64,000 nucleotides of DNA from Mucilaginibacter inviolabilis (GCF_011089895.1 NZ_JAANAT010000005.1:434001-498000), one strand, 5' to 3'; counted from the first letter of the stretch, positions 8,645 through 17,395 are shown. Numbers and translations are program-made. Notes: generated from the sequence alone by a model not told the origin.

Positions 8645-9310
8645 ATGCTTGATTATATCTATTTTTATTTTGAGCTTTTCGCCTTTTTTGTTTGTTTATA
8701 CACCTACAAAAAGCTTGATCGCAATTTTAAGGTATTCCTTCCTTTTTTGGCGTTCATTGTAATTTATGAGTTTGCTAATATTAAATACTGGACGCTATGG
8801 CACCATACCAATGTATGGTGTTATAACCTGGAATCAATTATCGAAACAATTATTTACACCCACTTTATAAGTGCTCTTGATAAAAGAAAGCCATACAGAA
8901 AGAAGGTACATATCGCGCTTTTTATAATCGTGCTCTTTTCTTTCATCGATATGGCTTTTATTCAAGGCTTTTTTATGTTGAATACCATTGCCATGGTTTT
9001 GCAAAACAGTATGCTCACTGTGCTGGTATGCTTGTATTATTTTAATTTGATCAACAATATAGATGAAAAATTAGATATTGTACGCTATCCGCCATTTTGG
9101 GCCACTGCCGGAATATTATTCTACGCGCTTTCATTTATGCTCTACCATGTAGCTTACAGCTATATGGCTTATAAACAAAACTATCACTTTTTAATATTAG
9201 CCACGGTAATACCGGATATTGCTTGTCTTATTTTATATTCGTTGTTATCTGTTGCTTTTATATATCAGTATAAAAAAGCAAAATCCATTAATGCTATCAA
9301 AACATTGTAA
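8645..9310 (+). CDS. Polytopic membrane protein, paralogue of 7304-7954
   Basis: 221 residues with the same helix layout as its paralogue. The conserved soluble-edge motif HHTNVWCYNLESIIE (53-67) is followed by LDKRKP (78-83) and RYPPFWATAGILFY (147-160). The C-terminus is a short basic tail. It ends 47 bp before the histidine kinase gene. The kinase has a single membrane helix and no sensory domain, so this protein is a plausible membrane sensor partner. That is inference from position and topology. Duplication within 1.4 kb, with divergence mainly in the hydrophobic segments, suggests specialisation. Confidence 0.8.
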   Translation: MLDYIYFYFELFAFFVCLYTYKKLDRNFKVFLPFLAFIVIYEFANIKYWTLWHHTNVWCYNLESIIETIIYTHFISALDKRKPYRKKVHIALFIIVLFSFIDMAFIQGFFMLNTIAMVLQNSMLTVLVCLYYFNLINNIDEKLDIVRYPPFWATAGILFYALSFMLYHVAYSYMAYKQNYHFLILATVIPDIACLILYSLLSVAFIYQYKKAKSINAIKTL

Positions 9311-9357
9311 CATTTTTAATCCATAACAATCATTAATTATGATCAGCCCATTCAGAT

Positions 9358-10188
9358 ATGTTGTTTAAGGATGAAGAAATTATTTTATTGATCATTGCCG
9401 GCACAGCTGTAGTTATGCTGTTGGGGGTTTTTATTGTCAGTTTTTTATTGTTATACCAACGCAAACAAAATAAAAATGTACTGGAAAAGGAACAACTGAA
9501 ATCATCCTTTCAACAGGAATTACTGAAAACCCGGATGGAGATTCAGGAAGAAACCCTTAACCACATCAGCCGTGAGTTGCATGATAATATTACCCAGGTA
9601 TTGTCATTTGTTAAACTTAACCTGGGCGTATTGGGCAGAAATCTGGGCGAGCATGAAAAAATGAGGGTGAATGACAATCGAGAACTTATTGCTCAATCCA
9701 TCAGCGACCTCCGTAATTTGTCAAAGAGCCTTAGTTTTGAACATATCAGTGTTATGGGGTTGGTAAAAACGCTCGAAATAGAGGTTGAACGCGTTAACAG
9801 AAGCGGCATTATCAACTTGTCATTATTAATTGAGGGCGATTACTACACACTTGGCGAACAGCGGGAACTGGTACTATTCAGGATATTTCAGGAAGCTTTA
9901 AACAATGCTCTAAAATATGCTCATGCAGATAACTTTAAAATGAGTTTGTATTATAAGGCACAAATGTTTAATTTAACCATCGAAGACGATGGTGTTGGTT
10001 TTGAGCCTGAACTGCTTAAAAATAATGGAGGTTCGGGCTTGCGTAATATTGTGAACAGGGCCGCCTTAATTGGAGCCGAAGCAATTATAAACAGTTCACC
10101 GGGCAATGGCTGCAGCATTAACCTTTCGCTCAACCCTCTCGTACAAGAAACTTATGTTAACGGAACCTATTCAAATAGCCCTGGTTGA
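9358..10188 (+). CDS. Sensor histidine kinase, NarL-partner class, minimal input
   Basis: A 276-residue kinase with one N-terminal membrane helix (about 8-34) and a coiled linker (40-70). The phosphoacceptor helix ISRELHDNITQ has His75. The ATPase domain has the N-box FQEALNNALKYAHA (177-190), the G1 box DDGVGF (210-215) and GGSGLRNI (224-231). This is the HisKA_3/NarX-like group of Bacteroidota. There is no periplasmic, PAS, 7TM or tetratricopeptide sensor, so the signal must come from a partner or through the membrane helix. The 3' end overlaps the response regulator start by 35 bp, implying coupled expression. Confidence 0.9.
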   Translation: MLFKDEEIILLIIAGTAVVMLLGVFIVSFLLLYQRKQNKNVLEKEQLKSSFQQELLKTRMEIQEETLNHISRELHDNITQVLSFVKLNLGVLGRNLGEHEKMRVNDNRELIAQSISDLRNLSKSLSFEHISVMGLVKTLEIEVERVNRSGIINLSLLIEGDYYTLGEQRELVLFRIFQEALNNALKYAHADNFKMSLYYKAQMFNLTIEDDGVGFEPELLKNNGGSGLRNIVNRAALIGAEAIINSSPGNGCSINLSLNPLVQETYVNGTYSNSPG

Positions 10189-10798
10189 TGATCATCGCCT
10201 TTTCAGAAGTGGAATAGCTTCAATGGTGGAGAGCTTTAACCGCTACAATGTGCTGTTTGAAGCGGCCCATGGCAAAGAAATGGTTGATAAGATAGCTTCA
10301 GGAATGGTTCCTGATATTGTTATCCTGGATATCAACATGCCTGTAATGGATGGCATCTCAACCGCACAATGGCTTAAAAAGTTTCAGCCTTCTATCCGTA
10401 CCATTATCCTGTCGATGTTTGAGGATGCCGAAAAGGTGCTTACTATGGTTAAAATGGGAGTAAAAGGCTACCTGCTTAAAGATGCCGAACCCCATGAGTT
10501 TGAGGCTGCCCTGCTCAAAGTAACCGAAGGCGATCTTTACTATCCCGATTTTGTAACCAAGCATTTATTAAACAATTTCAATAACGATAAAACGGCCGTT
10601 GTAAAACTGAACCCACGCGAAATTGAATTTTTGCGTTTAACCGGCACCGAGCTTACCTACAAAGAAATTGCCGATACCATGTGTATCAGTGTACGTACCG
10701 TTGACAGCTATCGCGATCAGCTTTTTGAAAAATTAGGCATCAAAAGCCGTGTAGGCCTGGTATTATACAGCATAAAAAACAAACTGATCGATTTGTAA
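10154..10798 (+). CDS. Response regulator, NarL/FixJ family
   Basis: A 214-residue regulator. The receiver domain starts IQIALVDDHRLFRSG with acidic residues Asp12/Asp13 and phosphoacceptor Asp59 in VILDINMPVMDG. The C-terminal LuxR-type helix-turn-helix reads LNPREIEFLRL, then YKEIADTMCISVRTVDSYR, then LFEKLGIKSR. I chose the ATG at 10154 over an in-frame ATG at 10106, because the upstream residues would only read the kinase C-terminus in another frame and add nothing to the receiver fold. It is the cognate partner of the overlapping kinase. Targets are unknown; the neighbouring membrane-protein genes are candidates. Confidence 0.92.
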   Translation: MLTEPIQIALVDDHRLFRSGIASMVESFNRYNVLFEAAHGKEMVDKIASGMVPDIVILDINMPVMDGISTAQWLKKFQPSIRTIILSMFEDAEKVLTMVKMGVKGYLLKDAEPHEFEAALLKVTEGDLYYPDFVTKHLLNNFNNDKTAVVKLNPREIEFLRLTGTELTYKEIADTMCISVRTVDSYRDQLFEKLGIKSRVGLVLYSIKNKLIDL

Positions 10799-10821
10799 TT
10801 TGCTAAAAATATTAGCAAATT
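10797..10821. repeat. Palindrome between regulator and radical SAM gene
   Basis: AATTTGCTA (10797-10805) and its exact reverse complement TAGCAAATT (10813-10821) are separated by 7 A/T bases. It begins at the regulator stop codon and ends 6 bp before the radical SAM ATG. It may be an operator or a weak terminator; the sequence does not decide. Confidence 0.5.
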
Positions 10822-10827
10822 TGTTAA

Positions 10828-11898
10828 ATGGAACAGGATGATAATTCCGGCTTTTTTAAAGGCCGGGGGGCGCAGCTAAATACACACAACAAATTTTTAA
10901 AGAATAAATATGTGGCCGAGCATATCGAGGGCATTGACGAGCCATTGCTGGAAAATACTGCCACACAACTTTTTGAAGAAACACCCAAAAAGATCGTAAG
11001 CGAATCCAACAGCCCGGATTTGAGCCATATGTATTCTATCAATCCTTATCAGGGTTGCGAACATGGTTGTATTTATTGTTATGCACGCAACAGCCACGAA
11101 TATTATGGATTTAGCGCAGGGCTTGATTTCGAGCGGAAGATCATCATCAAACCCAATGCTCCGGAATTGTTAGAACAATATTTTAATAAGAAAAACTATC
11201 AGCCGGTATGTATCATGCTGTCGGGCAATACGGATTGTTATCAACCAGTGGAGCGTCGTTTAAAGATTACCCGTGGCCTGTTGGAAGTATTTTTAAAGTA
11301 TAAAAACCCAGTAAGCATCATCACTAAAAATAATGTGATCCTGCGCGATCTGGACATCCTCACCGAACTGGCTTCTATGAACCTGGTACATGTAAACGTT
11401 TCTATTACATCATTAAACGAGCAATTGCGACAAAAATTGGAGCCACGGACCGTAACAGCCACCGGCAGACTCGCCGTTGTACAAAAACTATCAGAAAAAG
11501 GTATTCCGGTAAGAGTAATGGCCGCCCCTATTATTCCAGGACTCAACAGTAACGAGGTGCCTAATATTATTAAGGCAGCGGCAGACAGGGGTGCATTGGC
11601 CGCTGGATTTACCATAGTACGACTCAATGGGAGCATATCCGAGATATTTAGCGACTGGATATACAAAGCATTTCCAGACCGTGCTGAAAAGGTACTGAAC
11701 ATGATACGCTCCTGTCATGACGGCAAGCTAAATGACAGCGATTTCGGCCGCCGTATGAGCGGAGAGGGCAAAATAGCACAATCAATCCACCAGATGTTCC
11801 GAATGGCTTGTAATCGCTTTATGGCAGGCCGGGAAATGCCTGAATATGATTACAGCTTGTTTGTACCCAGGAAAGGTAAACAGACGAGCCTGTTTTAG
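10828..11898 (+). CDS. Radical SAM protein, SplB-like/PA0069 family
   Basis: A 356-residue radical S-adenosylmethionine protein. The 4Fe-4S site is CEHGCIYC (Cys77, Cys81, Cys84), the CxxxCxxC spacing of the superfamily. It is followed by YARNSHEYYGFSAGLDFE, a pattern I associate with the PA0069/Rv2578c-type proteins distantly related to spore photoproduct lyase. Other conserved segments are SGNTDCYQPVE, the SIITKNNVILRD strand and MAAPIIPGLN. The substrate of this family is not known to me. It follows the response regulator by 29 bp, with a palindrome in between, so co-transcription is possible but unproven. Confidence 0.85.
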   Translation: MEQDDNSGFFKGRGAQLNTHNKFLKNKYVAEHIEGIDEPLLENTATQLFEETPKKIVSESNSPDLSHMYSINPYQGCEHGCIYCYARNSHEYYGFSAGLDFERKIIIKPNAPELLEQYFNKKNYQPVCIMLSGNTDCYQPVERRLKITRGLLEVFLKYKNPVSIITKNNVILRDLDILTELASMNLVHVNVSITSLNEQLRQKLEPRTVTATGRLAVVQKLSEKGIPVRVMAAPIIPGLNSNEVPNIIKAAADRGALAAGFTIVRLNGSISEIFSDWIYKAFPDRAEKVLNMIRSCHDGKLNDSDFGRRMSGEGKIAQSIHQMFRMACNRFMAGREMPEYDYSLFVPRKGKQTSLF

Positions 11899-11945
11899 TA
11901 GTGCTCCACGAATACGATAAACTTATGTAACCCTTGATTTACTTG

Positions 11946-12329
11946 TTACTGAGGCTTTAACTTATAAAACCATATCGCGGCAATAACGGTAACCGTATAG
12001 CCCACAAAAAAATTCAGCATAAAACTATCCAGCCAAAATTGGCGGCCATTTAGAACCCAGATGGGGAGGTAAGCAAGAATAATTCCTATTAAGGATAAAA
12101 TCAACTTCGTCGAATTGACAGCAATAGCTTGCCTGGTGAGGATCAGAACGCTCAGAAACAAAAGCAATACACTTGGTATAGATAGTACTCCACCAAAAAG
12201 CATTAATGCGCCTACAGCATTAGATCCTGTCGATTCGCCACTAACCATCCAAAATAATTTCAGAAGAACAGGTGCAAGAAATACACCGGTAAGCCATACT
12301 TTTAAACTATATATTAACGCTTGTTTCAT
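11946..12329 (-). CDS. Small membrane protein of unknown function
   Basis: 127 residues with about four hydrophobic helices (near 8-28, 38-64, 72-92 and 102-122) and few charged residues. No family recognised. It lies 17 bp downstream of a DinB-like gene on the same strand and is probably co-transcribed with it. The reading frame is convergent with the radical SAM gene. No terminator with a clear U-tract is visible between them. Confidence 0.65.
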   Translation of the reverse strand: MKQALIYSLKVWLTGVFLAPVLLKLFWMVSGESTGSNAVGALMLFGGVLSIPSVLLLFLSVLILTRQAIAVNSTKLILSLIGIILAYLPIWVLNGRQFWLDSFMLNFFVGYTVTVIAAIWFYKLKPQ

Positions 12330-12346
12330 AGTAAGTCCGTTTAATC

Positions 12347-12793
12347 CTAATTATCCAATAGCCGCCTGTGATAATTAACCTGCCCTAAGTGATAACTCAA
12401 ATGCGTGGCTAAATGAGTTAAAAAATATCCGGTACTTACTTTTCCACCTGTCACTTCCTGCGGATACTCATTGGCCATTTGTTCTTCGCTGAGCTGATCA
12501 AGGGTTGAATCTATCATCTGGATGGTTTCATCTATACTTTTCAACAATTCAGTTCTGGGCACAGGTCCGGATGAAAACTCCAGAGGCCGGTTTCTGATAT
12601 AACCTGTTTTACCTAGTTCTGCACCAATATAAGTATTCAGATTGCCTATCAGGTGCAGGCAAAGATTACCTGCGGTGTTAGTAATCTGCTTATCAACGAG
12701 CCAAATATTTTGTTCGTTCCGGTACAACTCTAATTCGACTTTAAGTTTTTCAAGATCTCGTATGAACAGTGTTTTTAGTATAGGTATTAACAT
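12347..12793 (-). CDS. DinB-like four-helix protein (DUF1572 type)
   Basis: A 148-residue protein of the DinB/YfiT four-helix-bundle superfamily, whose members hold a metal with three histidines and often act as thiol-dependent transferases. The probable ligands are His47 (in LCLHLIGN) plus His131 and His135 in the ATHLSYHLGQ segment. DUF1572 proteins share the NTAGNLCLHL block. The substrate is unknown. It is followed by a small membrane protein gene in the same direction. A second, only distantly similar DinB protein is encoded at 32283-32798. Confidence 0.85.
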   Translation of the reverse strand: MLIPILKTLFIRDLEKLKVELELYRNEQNIWLVDKQITNTAGNLCLHLIGNLNTYIGAELGKTGYIRNRPLEFSSGPVPRTELLKSIDETIQMIDSTLDQLSEEQMANEYPQEVTGGKVSTGYFLTHLATHLSYHLGQVNYHRRLLDN

Positions 12794-12844
12794 GGGTATT
12801 TGTTTTTTACTGATGGCAAGTTAATCAATTATTAAGGCAACAAA

Positions 12845-12872
12845 AAAGGGCGCCTGATTGGGCGCCCTTTTT
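12845..12872 (-). terminator. Hairpin terminator after the zinc-ribbon gene
   Basis: AAGGGCGCC and GGCGCCCTT form a GC-rich stem with an A/T tract on both sides, 19 bp beyond the zinc-ribbon gene stop on the minus strand. This is a classic intrinsic terminator. Confidence 0.85.
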
Positions 12873-12890
12873 AATATGTATAAGTTAAGC

Positions 12891-13634
12891 TTATGCTTCT
12901 TCTGCTTCCAGAGCCATTTGCTCATCAACAAGAATACGTCCGCAATGCTCGCAAACGATGATCTTTTTACGCTGACGGATGTCAGACTGACGTTGTGGTG
13001 GAATCTGGTTAAAGCAACCTGAACATGAATCGCGTTGAATAGTTACTACAGCCAGGCCATTTTTAGCGTTTTGACGCAAACGGTTGTAAGCAGTTAGTAA
13101 ACGCTCTTCGATATTACCGGTAGCTTTTTCTGCCTGCGACACTAATTCGGTTTCCTCTTTCTCAGTTTCGGCAGTAATAGTACCTAACTCTTCTTTTTTA
13201 GCATCAAGATCGCTCTTGCGTGCATCTAAATCAGCCAAGGCTTTTTCGTAGATCTGGGTTTTTGAAGTGATCTCAAAACCATACTCACGTATTTTTTTCT
13301 CGCTTACCTGAATATCTAATCCCTGTATCTCAATTTCTTTTGATATGGCATCATACTCGCGGTTGTTCTTAACTTCGTTAAGTTGCGCTTCGTATTTTTT
13401 GATATTGGCCTGAGCTTCCTTGATCAGGTTTTTGCGGGTTACAATCTCATCTTCTACATCATCCAGCTCCGCTTTGATCTTTTGAATGCGGGTTTCAAGA
13501 CCAGCAACATCATCTTCCAGATCGGCAACTTCCATTGGCAGTTCACCTCTTACCTGGCGAATCCTATCAATTTTGGTGTGGATGGTTTGTAGTTCGTATA
13601 AAGCTTTAAGCTTTTGTTCTACGGTTTGTTCCAT
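12891..13634 (-). CDS. Coiled-coil zinc-ribbon protein
   Basis: A 247-residue protein with a long coiled coil (about 35-175) and a C-terminal C4 zinc ribbon, DSCSGC (Cys204, Cys207) and VCEHCGR (Cys228, Cys231). This matches the CdsZ/C4-zinc-ribbon family, thought to act with nucleic acid or the translation machinery. The exact role in Bacteroidota is not settled as far as I know. Its start codon overlaps the stop of the upstream nif3-like gene (TAATG), so the two are translationally coupled. The pairing with Nif3 is recurrent in bacteria. Confidence 0.88.
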   Translation of the reverse strand: MEQTVEQKLKALYELQTIHTKIDRIRQVRGELPMEVADLEDDVAGLETRIQKIKAELDDVEDEIVTRKNLIKEAQANIKKYEAQLNEVKNNREYDAISKEIEIQGLDIQVSEKKIREYGFEITSKTQIYEKALADLDARKSDLDAKKEELGTITAETEKEETELVSQAEKATGNIEERLLTAYNRLRQNAKNGLAVVTIQRDSCSGCFNQIPPQRQSDIRQRKKIIVCEHCGRILVDEQMALEAEEA

Positions 13635-14731
13635 TAAATAAAATATTTGACGGGGTTTGTATTTACTTCTGTTAAACGGACGGCAAAGATAGGAAATTTT
13701 TTCCGTATTATTTCATACAATAATTGCGCCGTAAATTGTTCACTCTCAAAGTGTCCGATATCTGCAATCACTATCTTTCCTTCGGCATCAAAAAACTCAT
13801 GATACTTGTAATCTGCAGTGATAAAAACGTCGGCACCTGACGATATGGCATGCTTTAATAAAAAGCCTCCGGCACCACCGCAAACAGCTACTCTTTTCAC
13901 ATGTTTGCCGGTTAAAGCCGTATGCCTGATCACATGTGTGCGCATCTTATCCTTTACATGAAAAAGAAACGATTCTTCATTTTGAGGAATTTCTAATTCG
14001 CCAATCATACCTGCTCCTACCTGTTGATGCTGGTTGGTTAGAGCAAACAGATCGTATGCCACCTCTTCATAAGGATGAGCCAAAACCAGCGCCATCAGTA
14101 TTTTACTCTCCAAATTGGCTGGATAAACGGTCTCGATTCGCACTTCATTTTCCTCGTGACGGGTACCGGGTGTGCCAACATATGGATTGGTAGCCTCGTT
14201 GCCTTTAAAGGAGCCCGTGCCCTCGGTATTGAAACTAGTTTCGCTGTAATTACCAATGTTGCCAGCTCCGGCAGCAAATAAAGCATCACGTACGGCATCA
14301 GCATGGCTCCCGGGTACAAAAGTTACCAGCTTTTTCAGCAAGTTATGCTTAGGTACCAGTATTCGGCAATTTTTCAAGCCCAGCGTATCGCAAATACGTT
14401 GGTTTACGCCTCCCATAATATTATCCAGATTGGTATGTATAGCATAAATGGCAATACGACTACGAATAGCCTTTTCCACTACTCTTTCTACGTAGGTTTT
14501 ACTGTTAAATTTTTTAAGCCCTTTAAAAACTATGGGGTGGTGCGATATGATTACCTGACAACCCGTGGCAATGGCTTCATCAACCACAGCTTCGGTACAA
14601 TCAAGAGATATTAATGCCTGGGTAACTTCCTGTTCGGGGTTTCCCACAATAAGACCCGCGTTATCATAATCCTCCTGGTACACCAATGGCGCCAGGCTTT
14701 CTAAATATGCGGTAAGTACAGCTAATTTCAT
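13634..14731 (-). CDS. Nif3-like dinuclear metal centre protein
   Basis: A 365-residue NIF3/YbgI family protein. Metal ligands are visible in ISHHP (His64, His65) and IHTNLDN (Asp103), with the C-terminal HFESEQF pair contributing His and Glu. The long form contains a PII-like insertion between about residues 125 and 235 (LVTFVPGSHADAVRDALF to ALVLAHPYEEVAYDLF), which the short E. coli YbgI lacks. Family members form toroidal hexamers; proposed activities range from GTP cyclohydrolase I type 2 to general phosphohydrolase, so I name only the family. Confidence 0.9.
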   Translation of the reverse strand: MKLAVLTAYLESLAPLVYQEDYDNAGLIVGNPEQEVTQALISLDCTEAVVDEAIATGCQVIISHHPIVFKGLKKFNSKTYVERVVEKAIRSRIAIYAIHTNLDNIMGGVNQRICDTLGLKNCRILVPKHNLLKKLVTFVPGSHADAVRDALFAAGAGNIGNYSETSFNTEGTGSFKGNEATNPYVGTPGTRHEENEVRIETVYPANLESKILMALVLAHPYEEVAYDLFALTNQHQQVGAGMIGELEIPQNEESFLFHVKDKMRTHVIRHTALTGKHVKRVAVCGGAGGFLLKHAISSGADVFITADYKYHEFFDAEGKIVIADIGHFESEQFTAQLLYEIIRKKFPIFAVRLTEVNTNPVKYFI

Positions 14732-14760
14732 GAATAGATGTTATCAATGCGGCCCGTAAT

Positions 14761-15129
14761 TTATTTTTGATTCCTCAATACGGCCATCCGGTGGCTTTCA
14801 TAAGCCATTTCTTTATTATACTTTAAAGTAAGCGATTTATTGTTCACCAGGTCAACAATAGTACCTATTAAGCAAAGGCCGCCTGTGAAAAAATAAAGTA
14901 TCCCCATACCAATCTGCCCTAAAACAAATCGGTGGATTCCAGCTACTCCTACTAAGCCAAGCAAGCTAAGAATAAGTATTTCATTAGTGTTTTTACGCTT
15001 ACTACTATAAACCATGTAAAAATACTTCTTTTGGTCATCGCTAAGCTCCCCGGTTGCTTGCTGCAGGAAACCCATTTCTTCGGGGCCCATATCGGCAAAG
15101 TTCATGTAGGGATCCTGGTGTATGTTCAT
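14761..15129 (-). CDS. TM2-domain membrane protein
   Basis: 122 residues: a soluble N-terminal part with LQQATGELSDDQKKYF, then two membrane helices (about 51-68 and 71-94). The TM2-domain signature GIHRFVLGQIGMGILYFFTG and IGTIVDL is present, followed by a charged tail. It is a close paralogue of the product at 58665-59027, with the same QQATxxL-xxQxxYF region and tail (YNKEMA-ES). The function of TM2 proteins in bacteria is unknown. The gap of 29 bp to nif3 allows one transcript. Confidence 0.85.
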   Translation of the reverse strand: MNIHQDPYMNFADMGPEEMGFLQQATGELSDDQKKYFYMVYSSKRKNTNEILILSLLGLVGVAGIHRFVLGQIGMGILYFFTGGLCLIGTIVDLVNNKSLTLKYNKEMAYESHRMAVLRNQK

Positions 15130-15268
15130 ATCTAAGTAAGGTTTGTGGTGAGTGCTTTTTCAAAAATAAATATTTTATGCTATAAACCTATAGTCAATCT
15201 TGGGAATAGATTTATAAAAATTTATACTGAGACGTAGGGGTAAATGATCCCTGGGGTGTAATACGGAT

Positions 15269-16333
15269 ATGAAAGTATTAGTTACCGGAGCAACTGGTTT
15301 TATTGGCAGACAGCTAACCCTGGAGCTAGCCAACACCGGGCATGAGGTAAAAGCCTTGTGCCGCAATACCGATCATCCTTACCTTATCAAGCACCCGAAT
15401 ATTGAACCTGTTTTGGGCAATATCTTGTATAAACAAAGTCTGGCCAGGGCTATGGAAGGCTGCGACCAGGTTTATCATACCGCTGCTATGGCCAAAATGT
15501 GGTGCCGCAATCCCGACGATTATCAGGAAACTAACGTTATCGGAACCCGAAATGTACTGGAAATTGCCCAAATATGCGAGGTACAAAAACTAGTATATAC
15601 TTCTACTTGCGGGGTTTGGGGGCCAACTATCAAACACCCCATGACCGAAACCGACCCTCGCATTACCGGTTTCCCGATCGCTTACGAGCGCACCAAATAT
15701 TTGGCCGAACTGGAAGTGCAGCGTTTTGTAAAACAAGGCTTACCTGTAGTGATTGTGAACCCTTCCCGTGTGTATGGAGAAGGCCCCATAACCGATAGCA
15801 ATACGGTTGGCAAAATGGTATCGGGCTATTTAAAAGGCACATGGCGTTTTATTCCCGGCAATGGCGAGCAGGTGGCTAACTACGCTTTTTTAGAGGATGT
15901 AGTAGCCGGGCATATCGCTGCAATGAATAAAGGCATTCCCGGCGAGCGTTACATTTTAGGTGGCCATGATATTAGTTTTAATGCCTTTTTTAAAACCCTT
16001 CAACAGGTATCGGATAAGCAATTAAGCATGATTCGGATACCATTAAAGGCCATTGAGGTATACAGCAGACTGGAGTGGTTAAAAACGCGCCTTACAGGCT
16101 TATCCCCTGTATTTTTACCTGAATTTGCCGAGCGCCTTAAATACGATCAAAAATATAGTAGCAATAAAGCTGTAACTCAGCTGGGATATACAATAACCCC
16201 TTTTACAGAGGGCCTGCAAAAAACAGTTAATTATTTAAGGGGATCAAAGAGCAATGATTCTGAGATCAAAGACAGGATGAATGAGGGCAGTAATATAACC
16301 AACCATCAACCAACGCAGCTATGCAGCAATTAA
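15269..16333 (+). CDS. NAD(P)-dependent epimerase/dehydratase (extended SDR)
   Basis: A 354-residue extended short-chain dehydrogenase. It has a Rossmann motif TGATGFIG (6-13), HTAAMAK (70-76), STCGVWG (112-118) and the catalytic YERTK (Tyr139, Lys143), as in dihydroflavonol-4-reductase-like and 3-beta-HSD-like enzymes. The substrate cannot be read from sequence. The last 13 bp overlap the start of a second SDR gene, so the two enzymes probably work in one pathway, for example lipid or isoprenoid modification (inference). The C-terminal 30 residues are polar and poorly conserved in character. Confidence 0.88.
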   Translation: MKVLVTGATGFIGRQLTLELANTGHEVKALCRNTDHPYLIKHPNIEPVLGNILYKQSLARAMEGCDQVYHTAAMAKMWCRNPDDYQETNVIGTRNVLEIAQICEVQKLVYTSTCGVWGPTIKHPMTETDPRITGFPIAYERTKYLAELEVQRFVKQGLPVVIVNPSRVYGEGPITDSNTVGKMVSGYLKGTWRFIPGNGEQVANYAFLEDVVAGHIAAMNKGIPGERYILGGHDISFNAFFKTLQQVSDKQLSMIRIPLKAIEVYSRLEWLKTRLTGLSPVFLPEFAERLKYDQKYSSNKAVTQLGYTITPFTEGLQKTVNYLRGSKSNDSEIKDRMNEGSNITNHQPTQLCSN

Positions 16334-17112
16334 CCGCCATTGTAACCGGAGCCAGTGAAGGTCTCGGGAAATCTATTGCTATTGAATTAGCAGTCCGAAA
16401 CATCAACCTGGTGTTAGTGGCTTTACCCGGATCGGGGCTGCCAGAACTGGCCTCTTTTATCCGTAAAAACTTTTCGGTGGCAGTCCATCATTTAGAAATC
16501 GACCTAACCCATACCGAAAGTTATGCTGAAATTTTCACCTGGTTAAAAGAACTACATATCACGGCGCATTTACTTATCAACAACGCTGGGCTGGGCAATT
16601 GGTCGTGGTTTGCGGATAAAAATATTGCTTTTTATAAAATGCAGATAGAACTGAACGTGATAACCCCTGTACTGCTTACCCGCTTGTTTCTGGCTCAGGC
16701 CGATGCATCCGTTACCTCTTATATTTTAAATGTGGGTAGTTTAGGCGGTTTGTTCCTAGTACCTAAAAAGCAGGTATATGGCGCTACCAAATCGTTTATA
16801 AGATATTTTACCAAGTGTTTACAACTGGAACTATATGGTTCAAACGTAAAGCTTAGCTTGCTAAGCCCTGGAGGTATCAATACCAAGCCCGAACTGCTGG
16901 TGATGAACAATACGTTAAAAGGCATTTCTAAAGCTACTATTCTGGAGCCCGAGCAGGTTGCCCGCATAGCTATTGACGGATTGCTAAAAGGTAAAAAAGA
17001 GATCATTCCGGGAATGGTTAATCGCCTATTGGTTTTATTGAACAGTTTATTACCAGCATATATAAAAGATAATATCATCAAACGAAGATTAAACACTATT
17101 TTAGTATCCTGA
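16321..17112 (+). CDS. Classical short-chain dehydrogenase/reductase
   Basis: A 263-residue SDR with the cofactor motif TGASEGLG (9-16), NNAG (87-90), catalytic Ser140, and YGATK (Tyr153, Lys157). It resembles the DltE/YqjQ-type group, with a hydrophobic, basic C-terminus (MVNRLLVLLNSLLPAYIK) that could associate with membrane. It overlaps the preceding SDR gene by 13 bp. A short orphan gene starts 7 bp after its stop. Substrate unknown. Confidence 0.88.
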   Translation: MQQLTAIVTGASEGLGKSIAIELAVRNINLVLVALPGSGLPELASFIRKNFSVAVHHLEIDLTHTESYAEIFTWLKELHITAHLLINNAGLGNWSWFADKNIAFYKMQIELNVITPVLLTRLFLAQADASVTSYILNVGSLGGLFLVPKKQVYGATKSFIRYFTKCLQLELYGSNVKLSLLSPGGINTKPELLVMNNTLKGISKATILEPEQVARIAIDGLLKGKKEIIPGMVNRLLVLLNSLLPAYIKDNIIKRRLNTILVS

Positions 17113-17119
17113 ATTGAAC

Positions 17120-17395
17120 ATGATCCTATCTTTACCCATATACAGGCTTATCAAAAACTTGCGCAGTTATTTTAACCGCACCAGCAATACCTGTGAGGTA
17201 ATTGACGATGAGATTATTGTTGTTAATTCGGGTAGCCTGCGCGGATTGATCCTGGAATTTCATTACAACTTTTGCCAGGTAAAGATCCGTGGACGTTTTA
17301 GTGTTTGTATTGACATTACCCGTGATATCTCTGTAGATGTGCTGATGCGGATACTGATGAGCCACAATATTATTTCGAGCCCCCCAGCCCCCTGA
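17120..17395 (+). CDS. Small orphan protein after the SDR pair
   Basis: 91 residues from the ATG at 17120 (a TTG two codons earlier is less likely). It starts MILSLPIYRLIKNLR and contains a beta-rich stretch with NSGSLRGLILEF and VKIRGRFSVCIDIT. No family recognised and no membrane helix. The last residues (SSPPAP) and the stop codon are provided by the repeat element at 17379-17455, so the ancestral C-terminus may have been altered by insertion of that element. It is probably the third gene of the SDR operon. Confidence 0.6.
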   Translation: MILSLPIYRLIKNLRSYFNRTSNTCEVIDDEIIVVNSGSLRGLILEFHYNFCQVKIRGRFSVCIDITRDISVDVLMRILMSHNIISSPPAP

